A stretch of 64,000 nucleotides of DNA from Strigamia acuminata (GCA_949358305.1 OX442314.1:20081060-20145059); one strand, 5' to 3'; positions 21,701-32,735 are shown, counted from the first letter of the stretch. Notes: generated by a model from the letters alone, not told the origin. A program made the numbers and translations.

Positions 21701-23765
21701 ATTCCAGCTCGGAATCGGATTCCAGCTCGGATTCGGATTCCAGCACATACACATCAGGTGGATTTAATACAATTGTAAATCCAAATAAGCGTTTCAACCA
21801 AAACCCAGTTAAATTTAGTACAATTGTTAGGCCAAATAAGGGTTCCAATCCAAATTCAGGTGGATTTAATACAAATGTTAATCCAAATAAGGGTGTCAAC
21901 CAAAACTCGGGTGGATTTAGTACAATTGTTAAACCAAATAAGGGTTCCAACCAAAACTCAGGTGGATTTAAAACAAATGTTAATCCGAACACTGGTTTCA
22001 ACCAAAACAAAGGTGGATTTAATACAATTGTCAATCCAAATCTGGGTTCCAACCAAAACTCGGGTGGATTTAGTACAATTGTTAAACCAAATAAGGGTGT
22101 CAACCAAAACTCAGGTGGATTTAACACAAATGTTAATCCGAACACTGGTTTCAACCAAAACAAAGGTGGATTTAATACAATTGTCAATCCAAATCTGGGT
22201 TCCAACCAAAACTCGGGTGGATTTAGTACAATTGTTAAACCAAATAAGGGTTTCTATAAAAAGACTGGAACGTATGGCACAAACAAATTTGGAAGACAAC
22301 TACAAGATCTAAGCGGTAAGTTATAGTAATGATATTGCCATCAACTTGAATCGTATACATTATTAGTGGTGTTCCTAACTTGAAATCTTATAAATCTGTA
22401 GATTCAAGTTCTGATTCCGATTCAGCTGAATTGACTCATGGTCAAGATCAACAGCAAACGAGACATCCTCATGCAACACCCGCTGGGTCGAATAACAGAA
22501 ATAAGCAAACCAAGCAACTTCACACTTCAGGAGGTGGATTTAACGCAAATATCAATCAGAATAATGCATTCTCCCCTACTTTTGGAAATTTGGGTAGCAT
22601 AGGCCAAATTGGAGGAAGAGCTGCAAAATATACTAGTAAGTGGTAAATTGCAAACAACTTCCGAAAATTAGCTTGAGATTTTTTTTGATTTAGTCACAGA
22701 ATTTAATAATTACTCAGAATAGAAACTGTAATTTGTTTACAGATAATTGACACAAACTCAAACTTATTTCTAGAGGTTGTTTTTCTAACTACACTGCAAG
22801 TAAATTGTTGCAAGAACGATATCTATTTTAATAATACCATCAGCGAATGGTAGCAATAGTTGGTGTTAAGGTGATAGTTCACCATTCTTAGAACCATTGT
22901 GAAAATGTAGCGCCTGTGTTGGTGTTTGTGTGCAAGATCGTTTTTCTTCACCCAGATACAAACCTGACGTTGTCGTTTTAATGCAATAATTACTTGTGTT
23001 CAGTAGATTTAAGTTTTATCCTGTATAATAATATATTTGTTATACCTTGTCAAAAAAGGAATTAATACGGGAAAAACAACTGCGTATACGGATTCTGATT
23101 CTGATTCTGATTCTGATTCTGAGTCGTATTCAGTTGAAAAGATGTTAGGCAGAACAGCAGATGTACAGCCAATTATTCACATTCATCACCACCACTATGG
23201 TGACAAGGACAACGACGGAATCTTCAAACCCTCTGACACATTTATTCCAAGTATTTATCAATATAAAGTTTTTAACCCAAACACGTTTGGATTTAATCCA
23301 AATGTTAACCCAAACACGTTTGGATATAATCCAAATGTTAACCCAAACACGTTTGGATTTAATCCAAAATGTTAATCAAAATCTGGCTTTCAACCCAAAC
23401 TCAGTTGGATATAATCCATATGTTAATCAACGTCCGGTTTACAACCCAAACTATCAACCTAGCTTAAGCGGATTTGGAAGATCACTACCGGTAGGTGGTC
23501 CAAAAGGTAAATAACAATAATGATATTGCCCACAACTTAAAATCGATGCATAAAATATTACTGTTACAAATTATAGCTGACGATACACCACACCAAGATG
23601 CTAGGTATTAAAATTATTCATTTTTTTATTAGCAAGTAATAGTAGTAAAATTTAAAAATTTTATTAGTAAAAATAATACATTTTTTTTACAATTTATTTT
23701 TTAATTCCAGTAGCTCTTCAAGTTCAAGTAGTTCGTCTTCGTCCTCATCATCATCTGAAAACTGA
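18704..23765 (+). CDS. L3: large secreted repeat protein (His, [16 protein letters not shown], poly-Ser), one frameshift
   Basis: Exons 18704-18763 (signal peptide [20 protein letters not shown]), 18870-18900, 19913-22315, 22402-22635, 23059-23506, 23577-23604 and 23711-23765 give about 1085 residues if one extra A near 23366-23370 is discounted; as read, that base shifts frame in exon 5 and brings a stop at 23373-23375. Frame resumes correctly behind it to the poly-Ser tail. Modules in order: His cluster; 13 identical GRLANGPLV units; five 45-residue His/Gly/DSDSE units; about 16 SSSESD units; eight NPNKG-type 20-mers; a [12 protein letters not shown] module; DSDS plus [15 protein letters not shown] repeats; poly-Ser. 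The acceptor of exon 4 (after CTGTAG) was chosen for phase; the AG at 22366 breaks frame. AATAAA is at 23811-23816. Either a recent pseudogene or a single-base assembly error. Confidence 0.75.
19049..19208. mobile_element. 160-bp MITE, AGGTGCATTCAAT family
   Basis: Nearly perfect hairpin from AGGTGCATTCAATAAGTC to GACTTATTGAATGCACCT, inserted at AGT in L3 intron 2; copy A has the empty AAAGCAGTGATAATTT near 11280. Both arms contain CACGTGACGTCATTCCCATT, i.e. a palindromic TGACGTCA. Confidence 0.87.
20068..20418 (+). repeat. 13 x 27-bp perfect tandem repeat (GRLANGPLV)
   Basis: Thirteen DNA-identical 27-nt units in frame inside L3 exon 3. The paralogues have one unit (L2) or five less perfect ones (LC), so the array is young and length-variable. 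Confidence 0.95.
20581..21235 (+). repeat. 5 x 135-bp tandem repeat in L3
   Basis: Units start at 20581, 20716, 20851, 20986 and 21121, each encoding 45 residues: [20 protein letters not shown], then [20 protein letters not shown] and ESQN. They differ by only a few bases; one has a Val for Asp substitution and the last diverges at its end. Confidence 0.93.
21448..21745 (+). repeat. 18-bp tandem repeat encoding SSSESD
   Basis: About 16 units of GATTCCAGCTCGGAATCG type. The peptide is rich in Ser-x-Glu, the consensus of the secretory kinase Fam20C, so heavy phosphorylation is plausible. Confidence 0.9.
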
Positions 23766-23929
23766 TAGTAAAGAAGGAAGACACTAACATGTCGCGATCC
23801 AACATAAGTGAATAAAACAATTAATTAGAGAAAATACTTTACCTCGGAATAAATATGAAAACACTTGTTTATAAATTAATTAAATGTTTTATTTACATCT
23901 GATGTTACAAAAATTAATATTATACTCTT

Positions 23930-24061
23930 GTTCGAGTCAAGAAGGCCCCTAAATCTCATTGGTCGAGCCATTTTACTGGTGCAGTAATCCAAAAAAATAG
24001 ACCCAAACATCAGAATTGCATTACGATGTACAGACATTGTAATCGACATTGTAATCAATTA
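23930..24061. mobile_element. Left half of a TACTCTGGCC-family MITE split by a large insertion
   Basis: Matches the first half of the intact relative at 62155-62550 up to GACATTGTAATCAATTA; the continuation CTATTGTTAGGAAATTG is found only at 32099, after the 8 kb insertion. Confidence 0.7.
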
Positions 24062-25154
24062 CCGTATATCTTCCAATTGTCCGTGGGCCTCCAATAGCGC
24101 GCGGACCTCCAATAACACGCGGGGATAATTTTTGCAAATATCGCACGGGCGTCTAATTGCGCGCGGGTGCACAATTAGAGGCCGAAATTTTTAGAAATGT
24201 GCTGATAAAGGATGATAAATGAAACGTTTTGCATACGTTTCAGTAGAAATTACCGAAACGTCCAGAGTATACAAAACGTTTCATTTGTCACACTTTTTTG
24301 GTGTATTTCGTTAGAGATACGTTCAAAAAACCCAACAGGTTTAATTAATCTGTGGGCCTCTAATAGCGCGCGGGCCTTCTATTGTACGCGGGGTAAATAT
24401 TTTTTTGAAAATTGTGACGGTTACCCTGTCATGCACTTTGATAGTTTAGAACGATTATTCTGACAATAGATGGCGTTAATACGTTTTAGCGGTAAATTCG
24501 AATTTCGATTATTTTTTAAGTAGGATAAAATATAAATTATTATTTATATTTCATTCTACTTCCACTTTTAATTGATTCATCTTGTTGTATTGTAGTTTAA
24601 CACATAATTCTATCGAATTATGCCTAAACTACATACCTGGAGAAGCCACCCCTCGCCACCCACTGTAAGTTGGACTCATTCCAGATTATAGTCAAGGACT
24701 TAATCCGAAATATGTCCTGACACTGCAAAAAAAGAGAGATTTCCATGTGGAAAGTCATTGTAAAATATAGTGTGTAAATGTCATCTTTCCACATTGTGGA
24801 AATATGTATGGAAAGTTCATGTATGGAAAGTTATATTTCCATCATATTTCCGGTACTGTAAATTTAAACGGTTATGGAAAGGTGTATTTCCACAATATTT
24901 CCAGTACTGTAAATTTAAATGGTTATGGAAAGGTGTATTTCCACAATATTTCCATTATGGATATGGAAAGATGTATTTACATTATATTTCCATTACGGAT
25001 ACTTAATTTACAGATTGGCGGTAATGGAAAGATGTATTTACATTATATTTCCATTACGGATACTTAATTTACAGATTGGCGGTAATGGAAAGATGTATTT
25101 CCATTATAATTCCAGTTTTACATATCCACATCACTGATTGATTTCATATTTCAT

Positions 25155-25432
25155 ATTTCCGCTGCCCGAATGCCCGCCGCCCGAATGCCCGAATGCCCGC
25201 CGCCCGAATGCTCGAATGCCCGCCGCCCGAATGCCCGAATGCCCGCCGCCCGAATGCCCGAATGCCCGCCGCCCGAATGCCCGAATGCCCGCCGCCCGAA
25301 TGCCCGAATGCCCGCCGCCCGAATGCTCGAATGCCCGCCGCCCGAATGCCCGAATGCCCGCCGCCCGAATGCCCGCCGCCCGAATGTCCGAATGCCCGCC
25401 GCCCGAATGTCCGAATGCCCGCCGCCCGGATG
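25155..25432. repeat. GC-rich 23-bp minisatellite
   Basis: About 11 units of CGAATGCCCGAATGCCCGCC plus GCC, some with a shortened unit. GC content is far above the surroundings. Several open frames result (Met-Pro-Ala-Ala-Arg), but they are by-products of the repeat. Confidence 0.9.
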
Positions 25433-26585
25433 ATTGGTCGCCGACGAGGCGATGGATTCGCGATGTTTTTCGTTAATAAAGTCGTTTAGCTTCATTATTT
25501 GTTAAGTTTTGACTGTTTTACTGATTTTTACCAATGTATTTGTTCATAATTGCTTGATTGTAACTAATTTAATCGATTTGCTAAAGCTCCGCGAGCTTAT
25601 GTGTTGCTATGGTTACCGTGTTTCTAGGCTTAGAATTTTAGGTATTTAATGCGTTATATTTCTTGTTTAAGTTTACTTCCTTTCCGAGATACTTGAGTGC
25701 TTTCATGTCATGATTCTAGGCCTCATTAGAAAGGTGCCCTTTTGAGAAATGTTTTATTGAATAAAAACCCAAAGCAGTTGTATTCCGTACGGAGGTTAAA
25801 GAGGAACTCCCAGAAATTCGTATTGTTATTTTTGACATAATATTTAAGCATTTAATATTATTTCGTCGCCGTTCATTTTGTTGTCTCGATCTAACTTCAA
25901 GAATGGCCACTGATTTAGTCTGCTTTCAGTCACAATGGGCATGCGCACAATGTTTAAATGACAGAAATTCTAAACACGTTTCTAAGTTTATTGCGGGTAA
26001 ACAGCCTTTTAAAAACTGGCTAAAATATGCATTTAGACTGGTTTAAAGAAGATAGACACGACTTTTCGAATGCAGCTAACTTATTATCCGAATGCAGTTG
26101 ATGTCTTGTTTTTTGTGTACACGTTCACGGTGATCGGCGACGAAACGATCGGCGACGAAATGATCGGGCAAAAAAGAAATAAAACAATAAAACAAAACCG
26201 GAAAACTCCATCATTTCGGCGCCAATTCAGGCGCCGAAGTGATTGAACACCCGTTGATCTGCCCAGAGAAGGCATGTTGTTTTATTCTACATTATTGTCA
26301 TTTCAATTAACAATGCTTCTGATGTGTTTCATGTGTCATTTGATCGTGCTCTCCCATTGAAAGGAGGGATTTTCACTTCACTTGTAAAATAAACTCGAAA
26401 GAGTAAAAAACACGCTTTGAGTCTCCTCTCGCTTTACATTCTCTTCTTCGAACATTTTTCAGGCATCTTGGGCAGTGGCGCAAGATCGTTTCCTCTGTTT
26501 TTATTTCGCGATGCAGCAGCAATCCAGCACACAAAACCGGGACAGCAAAAAGTCACCTGTTTCATTCACCTATTACTGAGTGGCG

Positions 26586-26760
26586 GTATATCATCGTTTT
26601 GTTCGACCAACACGCGGTGCACGAACGAATCCGACTACAACAACTCCAAGCCGAGATGGACATTTTAGGCGAGGACGATTTGGTCAATGTGAAACGCGTT
26701 TCGTTCAATCCGCCGATGGATTTGACGATGCGCGAGAAAGAAATTCTCTCTTGCAACCGT
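26586..26760 (+). pseudogene. MutL-family (MLH3-like) C-terminal fragment
   Basis: The frame reads WRYIIVLFDQHAVHERIRLQ and continues QLQAEMDILGEDDL...MTMR-like residues up to EKEIL. FDQHAVHERIRL matches the endonuclease motif DQHA(X)2E(X)4E of eukaryotic MutL homologues and fits MLH3 best; the last Glu is Gln here. No upstream ATPase region or continuing downstream frame was found. Its middle is present again in inverted orientation at 26773-26816. Read as a captured gene fragment inside the CACTA-like element. Confidence 0.55.
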
Positions 26761-26816
26761 TCCAGAAGTTCGCGGCCAAATCGACCTCGCCTAAAATGTC
26801 CATCTCGGCTTGCTTG
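26646..26816. repeat. Inverted duplication within the MutL-like fragment
   Basis: The arm at 26646-26685 (AAGCCGAGATGGACATTTTA and beyond) returns reverse-complemented at 26773-26816 with few mismatches, about 90 bp apart. Confidence 0.8.
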
Positions 26817-27150
26817 GAGTAGTATCAGTCCAAATAAATCTTGGACGGGAACTACAAACAACGATCCGCAACATTCTCTTCAACGCTCGGACCGATGACC
26901 GGCTGCAATTACAGTGTTTATTTGTTAATTTGTTTATTTCTTTATTATTCCTTTTTCCCCTGGTTTTTTAATTAAATACAAAATTAAATTGTTTTCCAGT
27001 TAAAAATATTTTTTTTTTCGACGATGAATTATGATTTACCGCTACCGCAATAGGGGAACATTCAGCGGCAATGCTGTGCGCTTTTTACGTAAAAATGCTA
27101 ACTTGGTTAGAAGGATTAAACAACAACTAAACAACTAACAAACAAATTAT

Positions 27151-27339
27151 TTGCAAGAATTGACACGTGATATTATTAATGAGAAAGTAAACGATGTTCG
27201 ATTTTTTCATCTGGCTGCAACGTCGAACAGATTTCGTCCATTTTTCCAATCGCCGCTGTTTATCATTTTAACTGTGGAAATGACCTATGTGGCAGCGGCT
27301 ATTCAACGGGATTTCTTGTCGTTTATAGATGTTAGTTAA
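27151..27339 (+). CDS. Unrecognised ORF fragment, 62 residues
   Basis: Reads QELTRDIINEKVNDVRFFHL and on through FRPFFQSPLFIILTVEMTYV to a stop. Amino-acid use looks protein-like rather than repeat-derived, and the flanking DNA is GC-richer than usual here, as for the MutL-like fragment. The first codon is not ATG. Possibly the last exon of another captured gene; I do not recognise the family. Confidence 0.35.
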   Translation: MQELTRDIINEKVNDVRFFHLAATSNRFRPFFQSPLFIILTVEMTYVAAAIQRDFLSFIDVS

Positions 27340-27833
27340 TAAAATCCCAAGATTTTATCAAATTTTCTCGAACAATTTTCAGGTAGAAAGAATAGGCTTA
27401 ATAAATCAAACACAGGCGATTACTTTGAGTGCCAAAATTGAAAATAATTCGGACACCATGATATGCGTCTTTAATAAATTTTAGTCCGTTGCATGCTGAC
27501 AGATTTGTTGATTTTATATTTGTTAAAATAAAAATACGAAATTCAAGACAGAGTCTCGGCAATCCCTTCTAAACCTCCTTCCGGAGTTGTGCCTATCTAT
27601 GTTTAGAAAATAAACAAACATTTGCATATTCCTCAGTGTGGCAAGTGATATTACGAGCGGCGATTCGTCGCCCAGCAATATCGGCGACAATTTTGGCGAT
27701 CGATTTAGCTGACTGATCAAGCCCATTTGTCGATAAATAAATAAGTTACTAAATTTGCATTACCTGTTTTTATAATTTATAAAAATGTACACTAAATGTA
27801 AATACATCGAGAGTTTGGAATTAAATACACAAA

Positions 27834-27971
27834 AATGTTGTCAAAATTCTATTTCTTCCTCTTGTTGTTTGCGATTATTGAATCTTCGACGCCGGCTTCG
27901 TGTTTTTTCATCTCGTTGTTCCAGTCATATGGGCACGAGGTGCCCGGATTCGTCCATAACGTCGCCAAGTG
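27834..27971 (+). CDS. Small ORF with signal-like N-terminus, unrecognised
   Basis: An ATG frame of 45 codons begins MLSKFYFFLLLFAIIESS, a hydrophobic start with a plausible cleavage after SSTPA, and stops at TGA. In another frame the DNA just downstream (27970-28035) reads MRRYTELVEKKHLLPEDLNK, which also looks coding, so the region may be a frameshifted gene fragment. Weak evidence. Confidence 0.25.
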
Positions 27972-28980
27972 AATGCAATGCGTCGTTACACGGAACTGGT
28001 CGAGAAGAAACATTTGCTGCCAGAAGATTTAAATAAAATCAAATGAAATCGAATAAAACCAAATAAAATCAAGCGAAAACGTTTTTTTCTTTCTTTTGAT
28101 GAAATTGGCCATCGTAATTATGATTACCCATTTAAAACTAGGGCGATTACATACACAATTTACACCGCCATTTTTTACCGAATTGTTGTTTTAATAGTAA
28201 AACTTTCTGCGAACAAATGGCGTTTACTCATTGTCGGCATGGATTCATTTTGTGTTACGTGTTACGTGTTTATTCACGGAAAAAAATTATATGTTGTTCA
28301 ATGGCCTCGATGAAAACAGTATTTGAAACTGTGATAACGTATGTGCGCAGCGCCAGAAGATAAAGAATTGGAGAGATTACAAGAGATAAGAATTCAGTGC
28401 TTCGTTGGATGAAATTTTGTTTATTACGGAGTACACAGTACAGTATTGTTATACACAGCTGATTTCGGAACAAATTAGGGATCGTAAATGGTTCCTGTGA
28501 AATGTGAAGGATAAGTTTGTCTTTGGCGACTGGTGTTGCACTTTTGAGAATATCACGCGGAGGTCAAAAAGATGAATGGTTACCATTGTCCGACTAATGG
28601 TATAGGGGGCGCATAAGTTTGGGACGGTAAAGAGTAATGGCCAATCCACATCAAGCATTGACAGGTCGATTACATGATTGGTCATTATGGTCCCGATTTT
28701 TTGCGCCCCCTACACCAATAACCAAGCAAGGTCACCATTCACCTTTTCGATCTCCACGTGCTTTTCTACTGCAACATGCTAAAATTCTGCAAAAAAATAC
28801 CAATATTATCTTGAATCATCAGTTTTGTAATTACGTACATTTCGCAAAAGCCCGTGCATTTCAAACTCCAAAAAATGGCATGGATCAAGCATTTAACGAA
28901 GAGGAGAGAATTCAACTGTAAGTTCGTGGTTAAACAAAACACGTACGTGTCGAAGAGACTTCATTGTTTGCGGGAAAAAT

Positions 28981-29943
28981 TATGGAACATTTAAGTTTTT
29001 TTTATAGGCCTAGATATAAAGTTAGTGAATGCTAGACGACCGGAGCCATGCAGTTGCAGAAAGTGAGTCCAGTGAATCTGAGTACACTAATTACGAGATT
29101 CATATGAAAATGAATGTATTTGGATTTTTATTATTTGTTAAATTTATTTTATATTGGATTTTTGAATTTTTATAGAAAATGTACACAAAACCGAAAAAAA
29201 AAATAGTTTGATAATTATGAAAAAGCGACTTGTAATAATACTGTAACTTAGGATTTTGGTTTTGGTTATGTTGAAATTTTGTGAAAAAATCTTTTGTAGG
29301 GGTGTTTTGAGACTTCATTGTTTGCGGAAAGGCTGTGGGAAGACTTATTTCTTTAGACGGCTACCAATATCATTTAACAATCTGTGGTCAAGAGGTAATG
29401 ATTTGTTTTAATTATTACAGTAAATTAAATATTCGATTTTATTAATTTTTTTTCACTGTTTTTAGATCGAATGCATCCTCTCTGCTGCCGCCGCCGCCAC
29501 GACCGAAGCAAGAGGCGGACGATGGTACCCAAATAAGATCTGCTGTTTGAAAAGGCATAAAAAATTGTACGGAGTATTTTTTTAAAAAATATATGGATCA
29601 TTTAAGATTTTTTTTTATAGGGCTAGATATAAACCTCCTAAATTTGCAAGATAATTACTTAGGTGTGACCGGAGCCATGCAGTTGCAAAAAGTGAGTTTA
29701 GTGAATCTGAGGAAAGTAATTACAAGATTCATATATGTATTTCGATTTTTATTATTTGTTAAATTTATTTTATATGAGATTTTTGGATTTTTTCAGAAAA
29801 TGTGCAGGAAAACCGAAAAAAAAAGTTTGATAGTGACGGAAAAGCGACTTGTAATAATGTCATAATACTGCTGCATAGGATTTTGGTTTTACTGAGATTT
29901 TGTGCAATTAATTTGGAAAAATCTTTTATATGGGTGTTTTGAG
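28981..29943. repeat. Two diverged copies of a 340-bp unit, 610 bp apart
   Basis: 28981-29313 and 29591-29943 share TAGATATAAA, GACCGGAGCCATGCAGTTGC, AAAGCGACTTGTAATAAT and GGTGTTTTGA in the same order. An internal duplication of the CACTA-like element. Confidence 0.75.
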
Positions 29944-30199
29944 GAGTTCAGTGTGCTGAAGGATTTGAAGAAGTATTTTGTTTTCTGCCAGTTTTCTGCT
30001 TTATTACTATGCAACATATGTAAAAAGAAATGCAGAAGGGAGATACAAATGCCAGCCCATGTGGACAAAATGGTATTTTTAGCATTTAAAGTTACAATTT
30101 GATGATAATATAATTTTTTTTTGTTATTTAGCACTCCTTTAGCAGTATTGGCAAATCAGATTCTGAAAATGAAGACTGCTCATCAAGAGCGGTTTAAAT
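29944..30199 (+). pseudogene. Possible terminal exons of a lost transposon gene
   Basis: 29944-30070 reads EFSVLKDLKKYFVFC and then LLCNICKKKCRREIQMPAHV, with Cys/His spacing like a zinc finger; after GTATTT...TTATTTAG a frame HSFSSIGKSDSENEDCSSRA ends at TAA (30197-30199). Position near the right end suits the 3' end of a transposon gene. Not recognised further. Confidence 0.3.
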
Positions 30200-30745
30200 T
30201 AAATTTGAATTGAATTTTTAAAAAAAAATTTTATCTGAAATAAAATAAATGATTTTAAAAATACACCGTATAAACTTGTGAATTCTTTTTTTAGTTAGTT
30301 AAAACTAACAAAAAACAACAAAAAAATAAAAAATAAAAAAAAATTTAAAAAGAAAGTAAAAAAAAAAAACTGTGGTAATGTCATATTTAATCTATGGAAA
30401 TATAATGGAAATATGAAATCAATCAGTATGGAAATAAAATGGAAATATTAAATTAACCAATATGGAAATGAAATGGAAATATGGAAATCAACCAGTATGT
30501 AAATATAATGGAAATTTGAAATCAAACAGTATGTAAATGTAATGGAAATATGAAATCACACAGAGAGGGAAATCTTATGGAAAGATGGTATGGAAAAGAT
30601 GTCTTTCCATATGGAAATATGATGTGTAAACATAACCTTTACACACTATGGAAATGTAACATTTCCACGTATGGAAAGTAGGTCTTTCCATAACATTTCC
30701 CATACATTTTCCATACCGGAAATCTCACTTTTTTTTGCAGTGTGA

Positions 30746-31640
30746 GTATCCAAATCCTAGAGAGGACCTAGTAGAAGACTCTGTCCTAGGTATCCACTTC
30801 CTATGATCTAGGATTGGATGGATTTAGCTGCCTAGTGATCCCATTGGATCACTGGACAGTCCATTCTTCTCACCGAGTATATATTCCAGTACAAGCCGGA
30901 TATAGCTCGCTCTTGTCCTGTTTTCTGTTTGTTACTTGTTACTTGAGCGCTTATTATACTTCACTTGATCCGACAATCCGTTGTAGAAATACTTTGTATT
31001 TAGTGTAAGCATCTAGAGTGGGTAGAAGACTCACAGACACACTGCCCGCCTCTGTATGCCAACATCCCGTTGTAGAATCATGTAAGTTTACTTGTATTAA
31101 GTGTAGATTGTAGATTCTAGAGTGGGGTACAACCCACAGACGCACTCCCTCCGCTTCATGCCAACATTCCGTTGTAGAATGCAGAATCTAGAGTGGAGTA
31201 AAATTCACAGACGCATTATAATGTAGTATCTAGAGAGAAGCAATTCACAGACGCATTATGGAATAATCGACGTGGAGTAATTTCTCGGTTATTCTCCCGC
31301 CAGCCAGAACCGAGCGGAGTAATTTCCCGGCAATGGATAACCTTTCCTGCGAGAAACTTCTGATTCGATTCGTTGTTGGCTGAAGGAACATCTTGATTAT
31401 TATTTTGATGTTGATTGCACTTGGGGCAAAAATAACTCGGCGCTATTTTAATTTATTCTTTATTTTTGTAGTTATTTCTTCAATTTAATATCATGATAAA
31501 TTCTACCGAATTTCTATCTATTTCTATCGAATTTATATGAATATTTCTTCGATGTTATGAATTTAATATCATGATAAATTCTATCGAATTTATATGAATA
31601 TTTATTCAACTTGTTTTCATTGTTACATCTCGCCGTAATT
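30746..31640. repeat. Right part of the 8 kb element with imperfect repeats
   Basis: No gene is supported. Several imperfect copies of a unit containing CCGTTGTAGAAT and TCTAGAGTGG...CACAGACGCA occur at 30975-31260, resembling LTR or sub-terminal sequence. Confidence 0.45.
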
Positions 31641-32364
31641 ATTAAGTTCAATAATTACTAGCGATGCGATGTGTGTGACGATACAGAAAAGTCAACCGCA
31701 CCTCTCGGACATAATTCACCCAAGCCTAACCATTACACACCTTTCAGAACCAACCCAAGAATCATGTAAACCCATACTAAGACGACATCTTTTACGTCCC
31801 GACAATAAGACCGTTACACATTCTTGTTGTCTGACTGAAAACAGCAAGTGATATTATTTCAGGGCTTTTGCCAACCGATTGTATAGTTTAACGTGAAGTT
31901 ATCCCAGCCATTTGTAGACATAGGTTTTATATAATTTCCAACTCGTAATAAACTGTTCTATGATTTGAGAAAACCACAAGCTTCCGTATTTTACACTTTT
32001 CGCACGAGTTCCTGCTTTAATTCTCTAGCAATTGTATCTCGTAAAGTCAATCGTCACAAAATAATGCGCGGGTGCACTATTGGAAGATATACGGTACCTA
32101 TTGTTAGGAAATTGTTTGCTTTCCTGACAAAGAAACTAATAAATAGAACAAACATCATTTTTAAATTAAAAAGTGCATAAAAGTTTATTTCCTAAATGGA
32201 AATAACATTTTTTAATAAGAATAATCAAAATTATATTAACTGAAATGGTCATAACAACCACAGAAATAAATAAAAGTCAAAACGACTTCTCCTAGTGGTA
32301 GTATACAGTCTGGAGTTAGTAGTAATGAGTATTAGTATTAGTATTGTCCATGTCCATGTCCCTT

Positions 32365-32735
32365 CCAGAAAAGGAAGAAGCTGGACAAGCGGGATGTTGA
32401 GTGCATATTTATTGGCTACACACCCGGCGAGAAATCATACCGTTTTTGGTGCCCCGAGAGGCAAACAGTTATAACTTCATCAGGGTTTGCATCCAATTGA
32501 GAGAGAAACCCAAAGCGGCGCGTAAGAAAGAACAATAGCGCTTTTAGGGGGAGTTCTATTAGAATTATTATTGAAAGCTCGATTGTTAACGCGCGCAATA
32601 TGTATTGTTTGTTTTAGCAACAGCTGTTCTAGTTGTTGTATCTGTACAAAAGATAGAGTAAATACCATGTTCGTTTTGTTATTCAATTCAGCATGTGCCT
32701 TTTATTCAAGTGTCTACATCTACAAATAGAAGGAA
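32365..32735 (+). pseudogene. Copia-type retroelement 3' fragment
   Basis: 32376-32505 reads KKLDKRDVECIFIGYTPGEK followed by SYRFWCPERQTVITSSG, matching the integrase C-terminal stretch of Ty1/Copia polyproteins (KCIFVGYS...GYRLWDP...VIISRDV). A purine-rich tract TTTTAGGGGGAG at 32540 and an LTR-like stretch with CCTTTTATTCAAGTGTCTACA follow. Heavily truncated; the rest of pol is absent. Confidence 0.7.

Larger units (their letters stand above)
24721..30742. mobile_element. 6.0 kb CACTA (EnSpm)-like element carrying gene fragments
   Basis: Inverted ends begin CACTGCAAAAAAAGAGAGATTTCC (left, 24721-24744) and, on the other strand, the matching right end at 30719-30742; 3-bp target duplication TGA (24718-24720, 30743-30745). 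Short sub-terminal repeats built on ATGGAAATAT and ATTTCCAT fill 24725-25110 and 30380-30725. CACTG ends, 3-bp duplication and sub-terminal repeats are the hallmarks of the CACTA superfamily. Inside are a minisatellite, a MutL-like fragment and split exon-like pieces; no complete transposase was recognised, so it looks non-autonomous. Confidence 0.75.
24062..32094. mobile_element. 8.0 kb composite insertion with inverted ends and TA duplication
   Basis: Ends CCGTATATCTTCCAAT and ATTGGAAGATATACGG, flanked by TA (24060-24061, 32095-32096), inserted into an older MITE whose halves flank it. Sub-terminal copies of GGCCTCTAATAGCGCGCGGG lie within 400 bp of the left end, as is common in DNA transposons. 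It contains the 6.0 kb CACTA-like element. No transposase of its own was recognised. Confidence 0.75.

Noticed and set aside
21429-22205. Minus-strand and other-frame ORFs over the SSSESD and NPNKG arrays
   Set aside because: Same cause: tandem repeats of 18 and 60 nt open all frames; no leader or splice sites support them.
22367-22401. L3 exon 4 starting after TATTAG at 22366
   Set aside because: This acceptor gives the wrong phase and a stop at once; the AG at 22400-22401 restores frame. The shared residues [10 protein letters not shown] upstream make it possible that an older transcript used the other site.
25138-25495. Met-Pro-Ala-Ala-Arg and similar ORFs on both strands
   Set aside because: By-products of the GC-rich 23-bp minisatellite.
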